Of a DNA stretch of 41,316 bases, positions 15,554 to 24,167 are shown piece by piece. The stretch is from positions 1 to 41,316 of the forward strand of contig JAMPFV010000024.1 in NCBI GenBank assembly GCA_023664265.1, read 5' to 3'. Made by a program: the position numbers and the translations under genes. The notes under the pieces are model-generated. The model worked only from the letters and a program-made list of their open reading frames with translations. It had not been told where the DNA came from and made no database searches. How positions within the stretch are numbered: the stretch's first letter is position 1; each line of letters opens with the position of its first letter. Source of the DNA: Roseburia sp. GTDB taxonomy: Bacteria > Bacillota > Clostridia > Lachnospirales > Lachnospiraceae.

Positions 15554-18500
15554 CTATTTATCCCGTATCCTTCTGTGAAGCTCCTGCAGGGAATGTACCT
15601 CGCCGTCGCCCGCGCCCTGGACGTAAAGGATTCCCTCCGCGCTCGCCCGTGCGGCTGCGATGGTCGTCATATACGGAATCTTCGCCTTGATGGCCGCCTT
15701 CCTCAGGTAGCTGTCATCATGCACGCTGTCATCTCCCACAGGGGAATTGATAATGATGTCAATGTCCCCGTTGGTTATCCGATCCAATACATTGGGTCTG
15801 CCCTCATAGAGCTTCTTCACCGGCTCCGCAGGGATTCCTGCCTCCCGAAGCAGCGCACAGGTATTGTCCGTCGCCAGAATCCGGAATCCCGCCTTATGAA
15901 AGTCCGCGCCAACCTCCACGACCTCCGCCTTGTCCCTGCGGTTTACGCTGATCAACACCGTTCCGCGCAAAGGCAGCCTTGTCTGCGTCGCCTCCTGCGC
16001 CTTGAAAAAGGCCTCGCCCACGGAAGCGGAAAGCCCCAGCACCTCGCCGGTAGAGCGCATCTCCGGCCCCAAGACAGGGTCAACCTCCGGGAACATGTTG
16101 AACGGGAACACGGCCTCCTTCACACCATAATAGGGAATATCCTGCTCCCTGAGGGCAGGCACGGGGGAGGGCCTTCCCGTGATATCCGCCGTGATAATCT
16201 CCGTTGCCAGCGGAACCATGCGGATATTGCACACCTTGGATACCAACGGCACAGTGCGGGACGCCCTCGGATTGGCCTCCAGCACATACACCTTGTCGTT
16301 CTCAATCGCATACTGCATGTTCATCAGGCCGCAGACGTGCATCTCCTCCGCGATTTTCCGCGTGTATTCCTTGATAACGGCGACATTCTCCTCCGAGATA
16401 TGTCGGGACGGGATGATGCACGCCGAGTCGCCGGAATGGATGCCCGCAAGCTCAATGTGCTCCATGACCGCCGGCACAAACGCATGGGTGCCATCGCTGA
16501 TGGCGTCCGCCTCACACTCCGTCGCATGATTTAGGAAGCGGTCGATCAGAATCGGCCTGTCCGGCGTCACGCCTACTGCCGCGCGCATATAATCCGTGAG
16601 GCTGTCGTCATGGTATACCACCTCCATGCCGCGCCCGCCCAATACATACGAGGGACGCACCATCACCGGATACCCGATGCGGCGGGCAATCTCAAGCGCC
16701 TCCTCGACGGTGGTTGCCATGCCGGACTCCGGCATGGGAATCCCAAGCTTATCCATCATGGCGCGGAACAAATCCCTGTCCTCCGCCAAGTCAATCACCT
16801 CCGGCGCAGTGCCTAAAATGCGCACACCGTTCCGCTCCAAGTCCGCGGCGAGATTCAGCGGTGTCTGCCCGCCAAACTGCGCGATTATGCCAACCGGCTG
16901 CTCCTTCTTGTAGATGCTCAGCACATCCTCCAGCGTCAGCGGTTCAAAGTACAGCTTATCCGAAGTATCGTAATCCGTGGACACCGTCTCCGGATTGCAG
17001 TTGACGATAATCGTCTCGAAGCCCAGCTTCTTCAACGCCATCGCCGCATGGACACAGCAGTAGTCAAACTCGATTCCCTGCCCGATACGGTTCGGGCCGC
17101 CGCCCAGAATCATCACCTTCGGCTTATCGGAACGGACAGGATTCTTGTCCGGCGCATTGTAGGTCGAATAATAATAGGCGCTGTCCTCGGTGCCGCTCAC
17201 ATGAACGCCCTCCCAAGCCTCCTCGACGCCCAGCGCAATCCGGTGCTCGCGGATTGCCTGCTCGGAAACCGCCAACAGAATGCTCAAATACTTATCTGAA
17301 AAGCCGTCCTTCTTCGCCTTGATCAGCAGCTCGTCCGAGGGAAGCGCTCCCCTGCACGCCAAAAGCGCCATCTCCTCCGCCGCAAGCTCCTGCATCTGCT
17401 CGATAAACCACTTTTTCACATGCGTAAGCGCGTGCAGTTCCTCCGGCGACGCGCCCTTTTTCAGCGCCTCATACATAATGAAATGGCGCTCGCCGGAGGG
17501 CGTTACCAGCATCCGTAAAAGCTGCTCCTTGGAGGCCGCCTCCAGCTTAGGGATCTGCCCCAAGCCGTACCGCCCGATTTCCAGAGAGCGGATTGCCTTC
17601 TGGAACGCCTCCTTGTAATTCTTGCCGATGCTCATAACCTCACCGACCGCACGCATCTGTGTACCCAGCCTGTCCTCCACGCCCTTAAACTTCTCAAAGG
17701 CCCAGCGGGCAAACTTGATCACCACATAATCCCCGTCCGGCACATATTTGTCCAGCGTGCCGTATTTTCCGCACGGAATGTCTCTCAGGGTCAGCCCCGA
17801 GGCGAGCATCGCGCTGACCAGCGCAATCGGGAATCCCGTGGCCTTGGACGCCAGCGCCGAGGAGCGCGACGTTCTGGGGTTAATCTCTATGACAATAATC
17901 CGGTCGCTGACGGGGTCATGGGCGAACTGTACATTCGTGCCGCCGATCACCTGCACGGACTCCACAATGCGGTAGGCCTGCTCCTGAAGCCGCCGCTGCA
18001 CCTCCTCCGAAATGGTGAGCATGGGCGCCGCACAGAAGGAATCGCCCGTATGTACGCCCATGGGGTCAATATTCTCGATAAAGCAGACGGTGATCATGTT
18101 CCCGTCCGCATCGCGCACCACCTCAAGCTCCAGCTCCTCCCAGCCCAAAATGGACTCCTCCACCAGAACCTGTCCCACAAGCGAAGCCTGCAGCCCTCTG
18201 GCGCATACGGTACGCAGCTCTTCCTTATTGTACACCAGACCGCCGCCCGCGCCGCCCATCGTATACGCAGGGCGAAGCACAACAGGATACCCGAGACGGT
18301 CCGCGATATCGAGCGCCTCCTCCACACTGTAGGCGACCTCGCTTCGCGCCATCTCAATTCCGAGCGCGTTCATGGCGTTTTTAAATTCAATCCTGTCCTC
18401 GCCGCGCTCAATCGCATCCACCTGCACACCGATGACCTTTACCCCGTATTTGTCCAAGATACCCGCGCCGGCAAGCTCCGCGCAGAGATTCAGCCCCGAC

Positions 18501-18778
18501 TGGCCGCCCAGATTCGGCAGCAGCGCGTCCGGACGCTCCTTCGCGATAATCTGCTCCAGACGCTCCTTGTTCAGCGGTTCGATATAGGTGACATCCGCCA
18601 TCTCCGGATCCGTCATAATCGTAGCGGGATTGGAATTGACCAGCACAATCTCATACCCCAGCTTCTTCAGCGCCTTACAGGCCTGCGTGCCGGAATAGTC
18701 AAATTCACAGGCCTGCCCGATGATGATGGGGCCCGAGCCGATGATCAAAACCTTATGAATATCAGTTCTCTGTGGCAT
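15554..18778 (-). CDS. carB: Carbamoyl-phosphate synthase large subunit
   Basis: CarB makes carbamoyl phosphate from ammonia (delivered by CarA), bicarbonate and two ATP, for pyrimidine and arginine synthesis. The 1074 residues match the full family length. There are two homologous ATP-grasp halves, each starting with a KVLIIGSGPIIIGQACEFDYSG / KVMILGGGPNRIGQGIEFDY motif and carrying INPRTSRSSALASKATG and EANPRASRTVPLVSK. An MGS-like allosteric domain follows (SVNRRDKAEVVEVGADFH onward). GAGGAGG lies 9 bases before the ATG. The carA gene is not next to it in this window, which is unusual but not rare. A promoter and a terminator flank it, so it is probably a single-gene transcript. Confidence 0.97.
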   Translation of the reverse strand: MPQRTDIHKVLIIGSGPIIIGQACEFDYSGTQACKALKKLGYEIVLVNSNPATIMTDPEMADVTYIEPLNKERLEQIIAKERPDALLPNLGGQSGLNLCAELAGAGILDKYGVKVIGVQVDAIERGEDRIEFKNAMNALGIEMARSEVAYSVEEALDIADRLGYPVVLRPAYTMGGAGGGLVYNKEELRTVCARGLQASLVGQVLVEESILGWEELELEVVRDADGNMITVCFIENIDPMGVHTGDSFCAAPMLTISEEVQRRLQEQAYRIVESVQVIGGTNVQFAHDPVSDRIIVIEINPRTSRSSALASKATGFPIALVSAMLASGLTLRDIPCGKYGTLDKYVPDGDYVVIKFARWAFEKFKGVEDRLGTQMRAVGEVMSIGKNYKEAFQKAIRSLEIGRYGLGQIPKLEAASKEQLLRMLVTPSGERHFIMYEALKKGASPEELHALTHVKKWFIEQMQELAAEEMALLACRGALPSDELLIKAKKDGFSDKYLSILLAVSEQAIREHRIALGVEEAWEGVHVSGTEDSAYYYSTYNAPDKNPVRSDKPKVMILGGGPNRIGQGIEFDYCCVHAAMALKKLGFETIIVNCNPETVSTDYDTSDKLYFEPLTLEDVLSIYKKEQPVGIIAQFGGQTPLNLAADLERNGVRILGTAPEVIDLAEDRDLFRAMMDKLGIPMPESGMATTVEEALEIARRIGYPVMVRPSYVLGGRGMEVVYHDDSLTDYMRAAVGVTPDRPILIDRFLNHATECEADAISDGTHAFVPAVMEHIELAGIHSGDSACIIPSRHISEENVAVIKEYTRKIAEEMHVCGLMNMQYAIENDKVYVLEANPRASRTVPLVSKVCNIRMVPLATEIITADITGRPSPVPALREQDIPYYGVKEAVFPFNMFPEVDPVLGPEMRSTGEVLGLSASVGEAFFKAQEATQTRLPLRGTVLISVNRRDKAEVVEVGADFHKAGFRILATDNTCALLREAGIPAEPVKKLYEGRPNVLDRITNGDIDIIINSPVGDDSVHDDSYLRKAAIKAKIPYMTTIAAARASAEGILYVQGAGDGEVHSLQELHRRIRDK

Positions 18779-18836
18779 AATATAACCTCCTCATTGTATC
18801 AGTGCCCTACAGTGGCAAATCTGCTGAAATTACCTT

Positions 18837-18865
18837 ATTGTACCATAATCCGGTCCGTTTTACAA
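18837..18865 (-). promoter_or_regulatory. carB promoter
   Basis: On the minus strand TTGTAA (18865-18860), a 17-base spacer and TACAAT (18842-18837) are present, with TGG just before the -10 making it an extended -10 element. The leader to the carB ATG is about 50 bases. I see no clear pyrimidine-responsive terminator in it. Confidence 0.65.
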
Positions 18866-18925
18866 ATACAGATTGCTCTCCGGCCTGCATTTATGTCAGT
18901 GGATATGCCATACTCTCCCATCCCG

Positions 18926-19018
18926 TCAGAAAAGCCGCAGAACGCCCGACAGTCCCGCCAACATCACAATAATCACGGCATAAAGCACCTTACTCCATTT
19001 GCTCATCTTCTTCTCCAT
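18926..19018 (-). CDS. Possible 30-residue single-pass membrane peptide
   Basis: An open frame of 30 codons begins MEKKMSKWSKVLYAVIIVML and ends AGLSGVLRLF. It has a basic N-terminus followed by one 18-20-residue hydrophobic stretch. AGGTGAGG stands just before the first ATG and GGAG before a second ATG at 19006. The shape resembles small Firmicutes membrane peptides such as Prli42 or DUF4044 proteins, but I cannot show homology. It lies in an otherwise empty 420-bp gap between carB and the nuclease-like gene, so a chance frame cannot be excluded. Confidence 0.4.
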   Translation of the reverse strand: MEKKMSKWSKVLYAVIIVMLAGLSGVLRLF

Positions 19019-19135
19019 TTCCTCACCTGAAATCTTCGTCCTCAGACCTTTGCTTTTTTCATCCTATCACGCAAATGCATCAAAGTTGCATCATTTTCCG
19101 CCCTTTTTCAAAAAATTCAATAAATTTTCGCGCCA

Positions 19136-19177
19136 AAAAGAGAGAGCAGCAAACCTGTTTCCGATTCACTGCTCTCT
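19136..19177 (-). terminator. Rho-independent terminator after the PD-(D/E)XK gene
   Basis: AGAGAGCAG (19141-19149) and CTGCTCTCT (19169-19177) are perfect 9-bp arms. On the minus strand the stem is followed by TTTTTGGC. It lies 25 bp after the stop of the gene at 19202. Confidence 0.8.
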
Positions 19178-19201
19178 GATATACTTTGCGTTCACGGCCG
19201 G

Positions 19202-20251
19202 TTATATCAATATCCCTCCGTTTTCTTCAATGACGGCTTCCACCTCCGCAATGCTCTTCTCTGCCACCTCCGCTATCTGCGCCGGCGAATATCCCTTCCT
19301 GAACATATTTATAATGAATTTTACCGCATTCTCCGCACGCCCCTGCTCTATGCCCCGCTCCAAGCCCTGTTCTAAGCCCTGTTCCAAGCCCTGCTCCAAA
19401 ATTCCCTGACTCAGATTACACATAACCTTCACATCCCTTCTTATATTCTCCGCAGCCGGAATATCATATTCCGTCTCAATAATATCTAATTTCTCGTCCA
19501 CAGAAAGCCGATTCGACAGCAGCGCACCCAACAGACGGTGAAGCGTATACTGCTCCTCCTGTTCGGGAAGCTCCTTTGCCAGCCCGATTATGACAATATT
19601 CAGCAAATCCAGTCTTCCCTTGCACTGATATTCCCCTAATAGCTTATCATACGCCAGCCGAACGTGTCCTATGCTGTTCTCCTCCATGTTCATACATATC
19701 CATATGGAAAACACACGCTTTATATCGTTATAATTCGTATTGACAAAGTCCCTCTCTTTCTGGGAGGATATCAGACGACTCACATAGAAAACAGCTCTGT
19801 TCAGTATATCATAGCCCGCCGGCTCATCTTTCTGCGCTTCTATGTTGACTATCATCCGGGAAAGCTCGCCCTTTGCGCCGTCCGCGGACGGTATCCGCAC
19901 ATAAAACACAATATCAAACCGAATGAGCCCCTCGTTAATCTCCGCGTTCTCCGTGTTGAGACCGACAATCCGTCGGGCGACACCCTCCTTGACTCTGTTG
20001 GTCATTCCCTGTTCCACCGGCACCGTACCGATAAAGGGCTCCCCCTCAATACAGGGCACAACCTCCTCTGCGCGCATCCCTTTAAATTCATCCACCGTCC
20101 TTATCAGTATATACGCAAGAATATATTTGTTTCCCAACAGGCGCTTGACTTTTTCGTCATACTGCGCTCCCTTATCAGATGCCCTTACTGCATTTTTTAT
20201 CTCTGTATCCACAGGCGTTCTCCTTCTGTAAGCTTTGCGAAAATCACGCAT
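19202..20251 (-). CDS. PD-(D/E)XK nuclease-family transposase-like protein
   Basis: The protein belongs to the Rpn-like group of recombination-promoting, putative-transposase nucleases common in gut Clostridia. It shows the start YDEKVKRLLGNKYILAYIL, a core with FDIVFYV and MIVNIEAQKD giving the D-(X)n-E-X-Q form of the PD-(D/E)XK site (D118, E143, Q145 counted from the GTG at 20266), and RAVFYVSRLISSQ. Near the C-terminus is a degenerate repeat of EQGLEQGLEQGLERGIEQG, a usual hallmark of this group. The start is uncertain: ATG 20251 or GTG 20266. It is a single gene with its own terminator. Role in DNA exchange is family knowledge, not shown here. Confidence 0.8.
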   Translation of the reverse strand: MRDFRKAYRRRTPVDTEIKNAVRASDKGAQYDEKVKRLLGNKYILAYILIRTVDEFKGMRAEEVVPCIEGEPFIGTVPVEQGMTNRVKEGVARRIVGLNTENAEINEGLIRFDIVFYVRIPSADGAKGELSRMIVNIEAQKDEPAGYDILNRAVFYVSRLISSQKERDFVNTNYNDIKRVFSIWICMNMEENSIGHVRLAYDKLLGEYQCKGRLDLLNIVIIGLAKELPEQEEQYTLHRLLGALLSNRLSVDEKLDIIETEYDIPAAENIRRDVKVMCNLSQGILEQGLEQGLEQGLERGIEQGRAENAVKFIINMFRKGYSPAQIAEVAEKSIAEVEAVIEENGGILI

Positions 20252-20408
20252 CCCCGCAAACGACACCTGATTTCATTTTTTATTATAGCCTGAAAACGCC
20301 CCTGCGGCAACCCGAATTTTTCATTACTATTTGTGCCGCTGAAATCGGCATGGAGGATTAGATTTGCACATTTTTCGCCCAAATTTACTGTTCAGGAACT
20401 TGCGCCTG

Positions 20409-20456
20409 TGTTATAATGAAACAAAGAATTTGTGCCTGCGGCCCAAAGTCCGCAGG
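20409..20456 (+). promoter_or_regulatory. Extended -10 promoter and leader hairpin of the galactanase gene
   Basis: TGT followed by TATAAT (20412-20417) is an extended -10; the -35 region (TGTTCA at 20389-20394) is weak. The leader then forms CCTGCGG-N8-CCGCAGG (20435-20441 with 20450-20456) just before the ribosome binding site GGAAAGG. Weak -35 plus extended -10 would fit control by an activator. Confidence 0.55.
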
Positions 20457-20480
20457 TTACGGAAAGGTATGGTTATTCAT

Positions 20481-22577
20481 ATGAAAAAGCAAAACCTATT
20501 TTTACGCCGCTTTCCGGCGGTTTCCATGAGCATCGTCCTGCTCGGCCTTGGCATTGCGGGGTGCGGCGCACAATCTACGCCGTCCGATGCCACGTCTGAG
20601 ACCCGACAGGAGCAGGATACATCGCAGCCCGAGACGGCAGCATCCGATACCGCACAAAATACCGCGGCCTCCGATGAGGTTCCCGTATACCCTCTTCCGA
20701 CCGCGGCGGAGGACGCCGGCATCTACATTGAGCCGATCCCCGATATCTCCGACGATTTTATCCGCGGCATGGACGTGTCCTCCGTTCTCGTCGAGGAGAA
20801 GAGCGGGGTAAAATACTACAACGCTGACGGCGAGGAGCAGGACGTCTTTCAGACGATGGCCGAGGCCGGTGTCAACTACGCCCGCATCCGCGTGTGGAAC
20901 GATCCTTTTGATGCGAACGGCAACGGCTACGGCGGCGGAAACAACGACGTCGCTACCGCGATAGCGCTCGGCAAGCGCGCTACGCAATACGGCATGAAGG
21001 TCTGCATCGACTTCCACTATTCGGATTTCTGGGCTGACCCGAAGAAGCAGATGGTTCCCAAGGCTTGGGAGGGCATGTCCATGGAGGAAAAATCCAACGC
21101 GCTGTACGAGTTTACCAAGGACAGCCTCACACAGCTTCTTGACGCCGGCGTCAATGTCTGCATGGTACAGGTCGGCAACGAGACCAACAACGGGATGTCC
21201 GGCGAGACCATCATCCCGAATGTCGCCCAACTGATGAACGCGGGAAGCAAGGCCATCCGCGAGGTGTCCGAGACCTACGGCAGGGACATCAAGGTCGCGC
21301 TGCACTACACAAACGCCGACGACTTTGACGGTCTGGACTCCCTGATGTATAAGCTTTCAAGCTTCCAGGTGGATTACGATATTTTCGCGCTGTCCTACTA
21401 TCCGTACTGGCACGGAACCTTTGAAAACCTGCAGAGAGTCATGGCAAACATTCAGGACAAATACGGCAAGGAAACCCTTATCGCGGAGACCGCCTACTGC
21501 TACACGGTGGAGGATTCCGACGGCGCCGGCAACAGCGTCGGGGAGGAGGATCTGCTCGACGCATACGGCGCAACCGTCCAGAGTCAGGCAACCGCACTGC
21601 GCGATGTATGCGCCACCGCAAATGAGGCGGGCGCGCTCGGCGTGTTCTATTGGGAGGGCGCGTGGATTGCAGTCGGCTCCGGCAATAACTCCGCCATCTG
21701 GGAGGCCAACGGCTCCGGCTGGGCCAGCAGCTACTCAGTGGAGTATGATCCGGATGACGCAGGCCGATACTACGGCGGCTGCTCATGGGACAATCAGGCG
21801 TTATTTGACCCTCATGGAATGCCTTTGGAGTCGCTGAACACCTATAAATGGTTAAAATACGGCACCAACGCGGCACCTGCGATTGATATGGTGGTTTCGC
21901 CGAGCGTCACCTGCAATATCGGCGCGGAGCTTACGCTCCCCGAGACCGTGGACGTTGTATATAACAACCGTTCTTTAAATAAGGCAATGCCTGTGGAATG
22001 GTTTGAAGAGCAGGTATTGAACATTGATACCGCCAAAGCGGGCGCCTACGAAATATGGGGCAGGGTTCTCGACGAGAACGCCGACTCCGATACCCCGACC
22101 CAAGTCTGCTGCAAGGTGAATGTCGAGATGCTCAACTATGTCGTCAACCCAAGCTTTGAGGAGAGCGATACCTCCATGTGGAACGTGACCTATGAGGGGG
22201 ATAAGAACCCGACGGACTATCAGGAAAAGGAAGCCGACGCGCACAGCGGCGTTTACTCCTTCCACTTCTGGTCCGAATCCGACATGGACTTTGCCATTGA
22301 GCAACAGCTTACAGATTTGGAGGCGGGCACTTATGTATTAAAGGCGTACTTCCAAGGCGGCGATATTGGCGCAGACGCACAGATGGAGCTGTATACCGTC
22401 GTAAACGGCGAGGAGCGGACCGCGGCTTTCATCGCGGACGGCTACGGAAACTGGCAGGAGCCGACAATTGACCAAATCACGGTTGCGGACGGCGCGCTCA
22501 CCATCGGCGTCCGTATCAAGTGCGGCGCGAAGGGCTGGGGGACGGTTGACGACTTCACCTTGAACAAGGTTGATTGA
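20481..22577 (+). CDS. Secreted GH53 arabinogalactan endo-beta-1,4-galactanase lipoprotein
   Basis: The 698-residue enzyme cuts beta-1,4-galactan of plant pectin. A signal peptide ends in a lipobox, IAGC, so C28 would be lipidated, followed by a Ser/Thr/Ala-rich linker to about residue 85. The GH53 barrel spans about 90-465, with FIRGMDVSS, the acid/base E234 in VGNETNNG and the nucleophile E336 in IAETAYCY. Next come a bacterial Ig-like domain (about 470-550, ELTLPETVDVVY) and a C-terminal beta-sandwich (552-698, NPSFEESDTSMWNVT to DDFTLNKVD), which resembles galactan-binding modules such as CBM61. ATG 20481 (MKKQNLFLRR) gives a proper signal peptide; ATG 20469 is closer to the GGAAAGG site. 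No sugar transporter or beta-galactosidase is adjacent. Confidence 0.9.
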   Translation: MKKQNLFLRRFPAVSMSIVLLGLGIAGCGAQSTPSDATSETRQEQDTSQPETAASDTAQNTAASDEVPVYPLPTAAEDAGIYIEPIPDISDDFIRGMDVSSVLVEEKSGVKYYNADGEEQDVFQTMAEAGVNYARIRVWNDPFDANGNGYGGGNNDVATAIALGKRATQYGMKVCIDFHYSDFWADPKKQMVPKAWEGMSMEEKSNALYEFTKDSLTQLLDAGVNVCMVQVGNETNNGMSGETIIPNVAQLMNAGSKAIREVSETYGRDIKVALHYTNADDFDGLDSLMYKLSSFQVDYDIFALSYYPYWHGTFENLQRVMANIQDKYGKETLIAETAYCYTVEDSDGAGNSVGEEDLLDAYGATVQSQATALRDVCATANEAGALGVFYWEGAWIAVGSGNNSAIWEANGSGWASSYSVEYDPDDAGRYYGGCSWDNQALFDPHGMPLESLNTYKWLKYGTNAAPAIDMVVSPSVTCNIGAELTLPETVDVVYNNRSLNKAMPVEWFEEQVLNIDTAKAGAYEIWGRVLDENADSDTPTQVCCKVNVEMLNYVVNPSFEESDTSMWNVTYEGDKNPTDYQEKEADAHSGVYSFHFWSESDMDFAIEQQLTDLEAGTYVLKAYFQGGDIGADAQMELYTVVNGEERTAAFIADGYGNWQEPTIDQITVADGALTIGVRIKCGAKGWGTVDDFTLNKVD

Positions 22578-22604
22578 GATATCATAAAATAACACCGATG
22601 CGAA

Positions 22605-22632
22605 GAGGGACGCTTCATACGGAGCGTCCCTC
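22605..22632. terminator. Stem-loop between convergent galactanase and ZIP genes
   Basis: GAGGGACGCT (22605-22614) and AGCGTCCCTC (22623-22632) are perfect 10-bp arms with an 8-base loop. It lies 27 bp after the galactanase stop and 20 bp from the ZIP stop. Neither side has a real T-run, so it may stabilise 3' ends or terminate weakly in both directions. Confidence 0.55.
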
Positions 22633-22652
22633 CACATCTCCATCCCCGCATC

Positions 22653-23435
22653 CTACCCCAGCGCCACATCCAGGCTCATCATCACGGTAAAACCAAGCGC
22701 GAAGAATATCGTCCCGATGTCGGAGTGCTCCCCCTCGGACATCTCCGGTATCAGCTCCTCCACCACCACATAAATCATCGCCCCCGCGGCGAACGCCAAC
22801 AGATACGGCAGCGCCTTCTCAATCAGCCCCGCCGCCAGAATCGTGAGCACCGCCCCTATCGGCTCCACAACACCCGACAGCACCCCGTACAGAAAGGCCT
22901 TGGGCTTCTTCATCCCCTCAGCCCGAAGCGGCATCGAGATAATCGCCCCTTCAGGAAAATTCTGGATGGCGATTCCCAGCGAAAGCGCCATCGCGCCCAT
23001 AACGGTAATCTGCGCGTTTCCCGATATCAGCCCCGCGTATACCACGCCGACCGCCATCCCCTCGGGAATGTTGTGGAGGGCGACCGCAAGCACCAACATC
23101 GTCGTCTTCTTCAATCTGCTCTGAGGCCCCTCCGCGCTCTTGCTGTTCATGTGCAGATGCGGAATCAGGTGGTCAAGCATAAGCAGAAAAAAAATTCCAA
23201 TCCAAAATCCCACGGCCGCAGGTACAAATGCGAACGCACCCATATGCTCCGACTGCTCCATCGCCGGAATCAGCAAGCTCCATATCGAAGCCGCCACCAT
23301 CACGCCGGCCGCAAAGCCCGTCAGCATCCGCTGTACCGCAATATTCATTTTTGACTTCATAAAGAACACACAGGCCGCGCCGAGTGAGGTTCCGATAAAC
23401 GGGATTGCAAGCCCTTTTACTACTTCTGTCAGCAT
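22653..23435 (-). CDS. ZIP-family divalent metal transporter (GufA/ZupT-like)
   Basis: A 260-residue membrane protein with about eight hydrophobic segments that should import zinc or related divalent ions. The metal-site motifs are HNIPEGMAVGV in helix 4 and QNFPEGAIIS in helix 5, with a His-rich loop HLIPHLHMNS between helices 3 and 4 and VVEPIGAVL in helix 6. I use ATG 23435, 7 bases behind AAAGGGG. The in-frame extension to 23597 has no binding site and no family match. It converges with the galactanase gene and stands alone. Metal preference cannot be read from sequence. Confidence 0.92.
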   Translation of the reverse strand: MLTEVVKGLAIPFIGTSLGAACVFFMKSKMNIAVQRMLTGFAAGVMVAASIWSLLIPAMEQSEHMGAFAFVPAAVGFWIGIFFLLMLDHLIPHLHMNSKSAEGPQSRLKKTTMLVLAVALHNIPEGMAVGVVYAGLISGNAQITVMGAMALSLGIAIQNFPEGAIISMPLRAEGMKKPKAFLYGVLSGVVEPIGAVLTILAAGLIEKALPYLLAFAAGAMIYVVVEELIPEMSEGEHSDIGTIFFALGFTVMMSLDVALG

Positions 23436-23612
23436 TTTCATGCCCCTTTCCAATTTTTTTACTGCTCTGCTATCCAGTATATGCCCAAAAAAACATTCTG
23501 CCAACGCCAGACTTCCCATTCTTTTTTTATTCTTATTTTCATCTTCACCGAATTGTGCTATGCTGTTATTGTCGTTAAGAAAGAATTTTATTTCCATGAA
23601 GGGAGGGCCGCC

Positions 23613-24167
23613 ATGCCTTTACCACAAGAAAAACGCTACACTGTTGAAGATTTTTACCGTCTGCCGGAGGATATCCGCGCAGAGCTGATAAACGGACAGC
23701 TTGTCTATATGGCATCCCCCGGCACGCAGCACCAGAAAATCGTGAGCCGTCTGCACGCTGCGATATTCAACTATATCAATTCCAAGGGCGGGAATTGCGA
23801 GGTTCTCCCCGCTCCGTTCAGCGTACAGCTCCGCGAGGAGGACGACACGGTTGTCGAACCCGACATTTCCGTTATATGCGACCCTGACAAGCTGAATGAA
23901 CGCGGCTGTCTCGGCGCACCCGACTGGATTATCGAGGTGGTATCTCCGTCCAATCCCAGCCATGACTATATCACCAAGCTCAGCCTGTACTACGACGCCA
24001 AGGTGCGCTTGTATTGGATTGTGAATCCCCAGAGCAGGGAAGTCCATGTATACAATCTCGACCACGGCGATTTTATCGCGACGGCCTACACCTTCACCGA
24101 TACCATTGACGTCAGTATTTATCAGGATTTCCGCATTGATTTCTCAAAGCTCGGCATGGAGGCCTGA
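23613..24167 (+). CDS. Uma2-family PD-(D/E)XK protein (DUF820)
   Basis: A 184-residue protein of the Uma2 restriction-endonuclease-like family. The family core is seen in RAELINGQLVYMASPGTQHQ, VVEPDISVICD, GAPDWIIEVVSPSN and KLSLYYDAKVRLYWIVNP. The likely catalytic set is D84, E108 and K122, with E24 in the N-terminal helix. Such genes are common in cyanobacteria and some Firmicutes, often in many copies; their job is unknown. GGGAGG precedes the ATG. The last 24 bp overlap the end of the convergent MATE gene. Confidence 0.85.
   Translation: MPLPQEKRYTVEDFYRLPEDIRAELINGQLVYMASPGTQHQKIVSRLHAAIFNYINSKGGNCEVLPAPFSVQLREEDDTVVEPDISVICDPDKLNERGCLGAPDWIIEVVSPSNPSHDYITKLSLYYDAKVRLYWIVNPQSREVHVYNLDHGDFIATAYTFTDTIDVSIYQDFRIDFSKLGMEA

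Noticed and set aside
19202..19440. EQGLEQG-coding repeats as a regulatory tandem repeat
   Set aside because: They are in frame and typical of the protein family's C-terminus; variation in copy number is likely but no special function is indicated.
8130..20456. Recurring TTTGTG(C/T)C next to small hairpins (near 8134, 13966, 20333, 20427) as one repeat family
   Set aside because: The shared core is under ten bases and the hairpins differ; cannot be separated from chance without a genome search.
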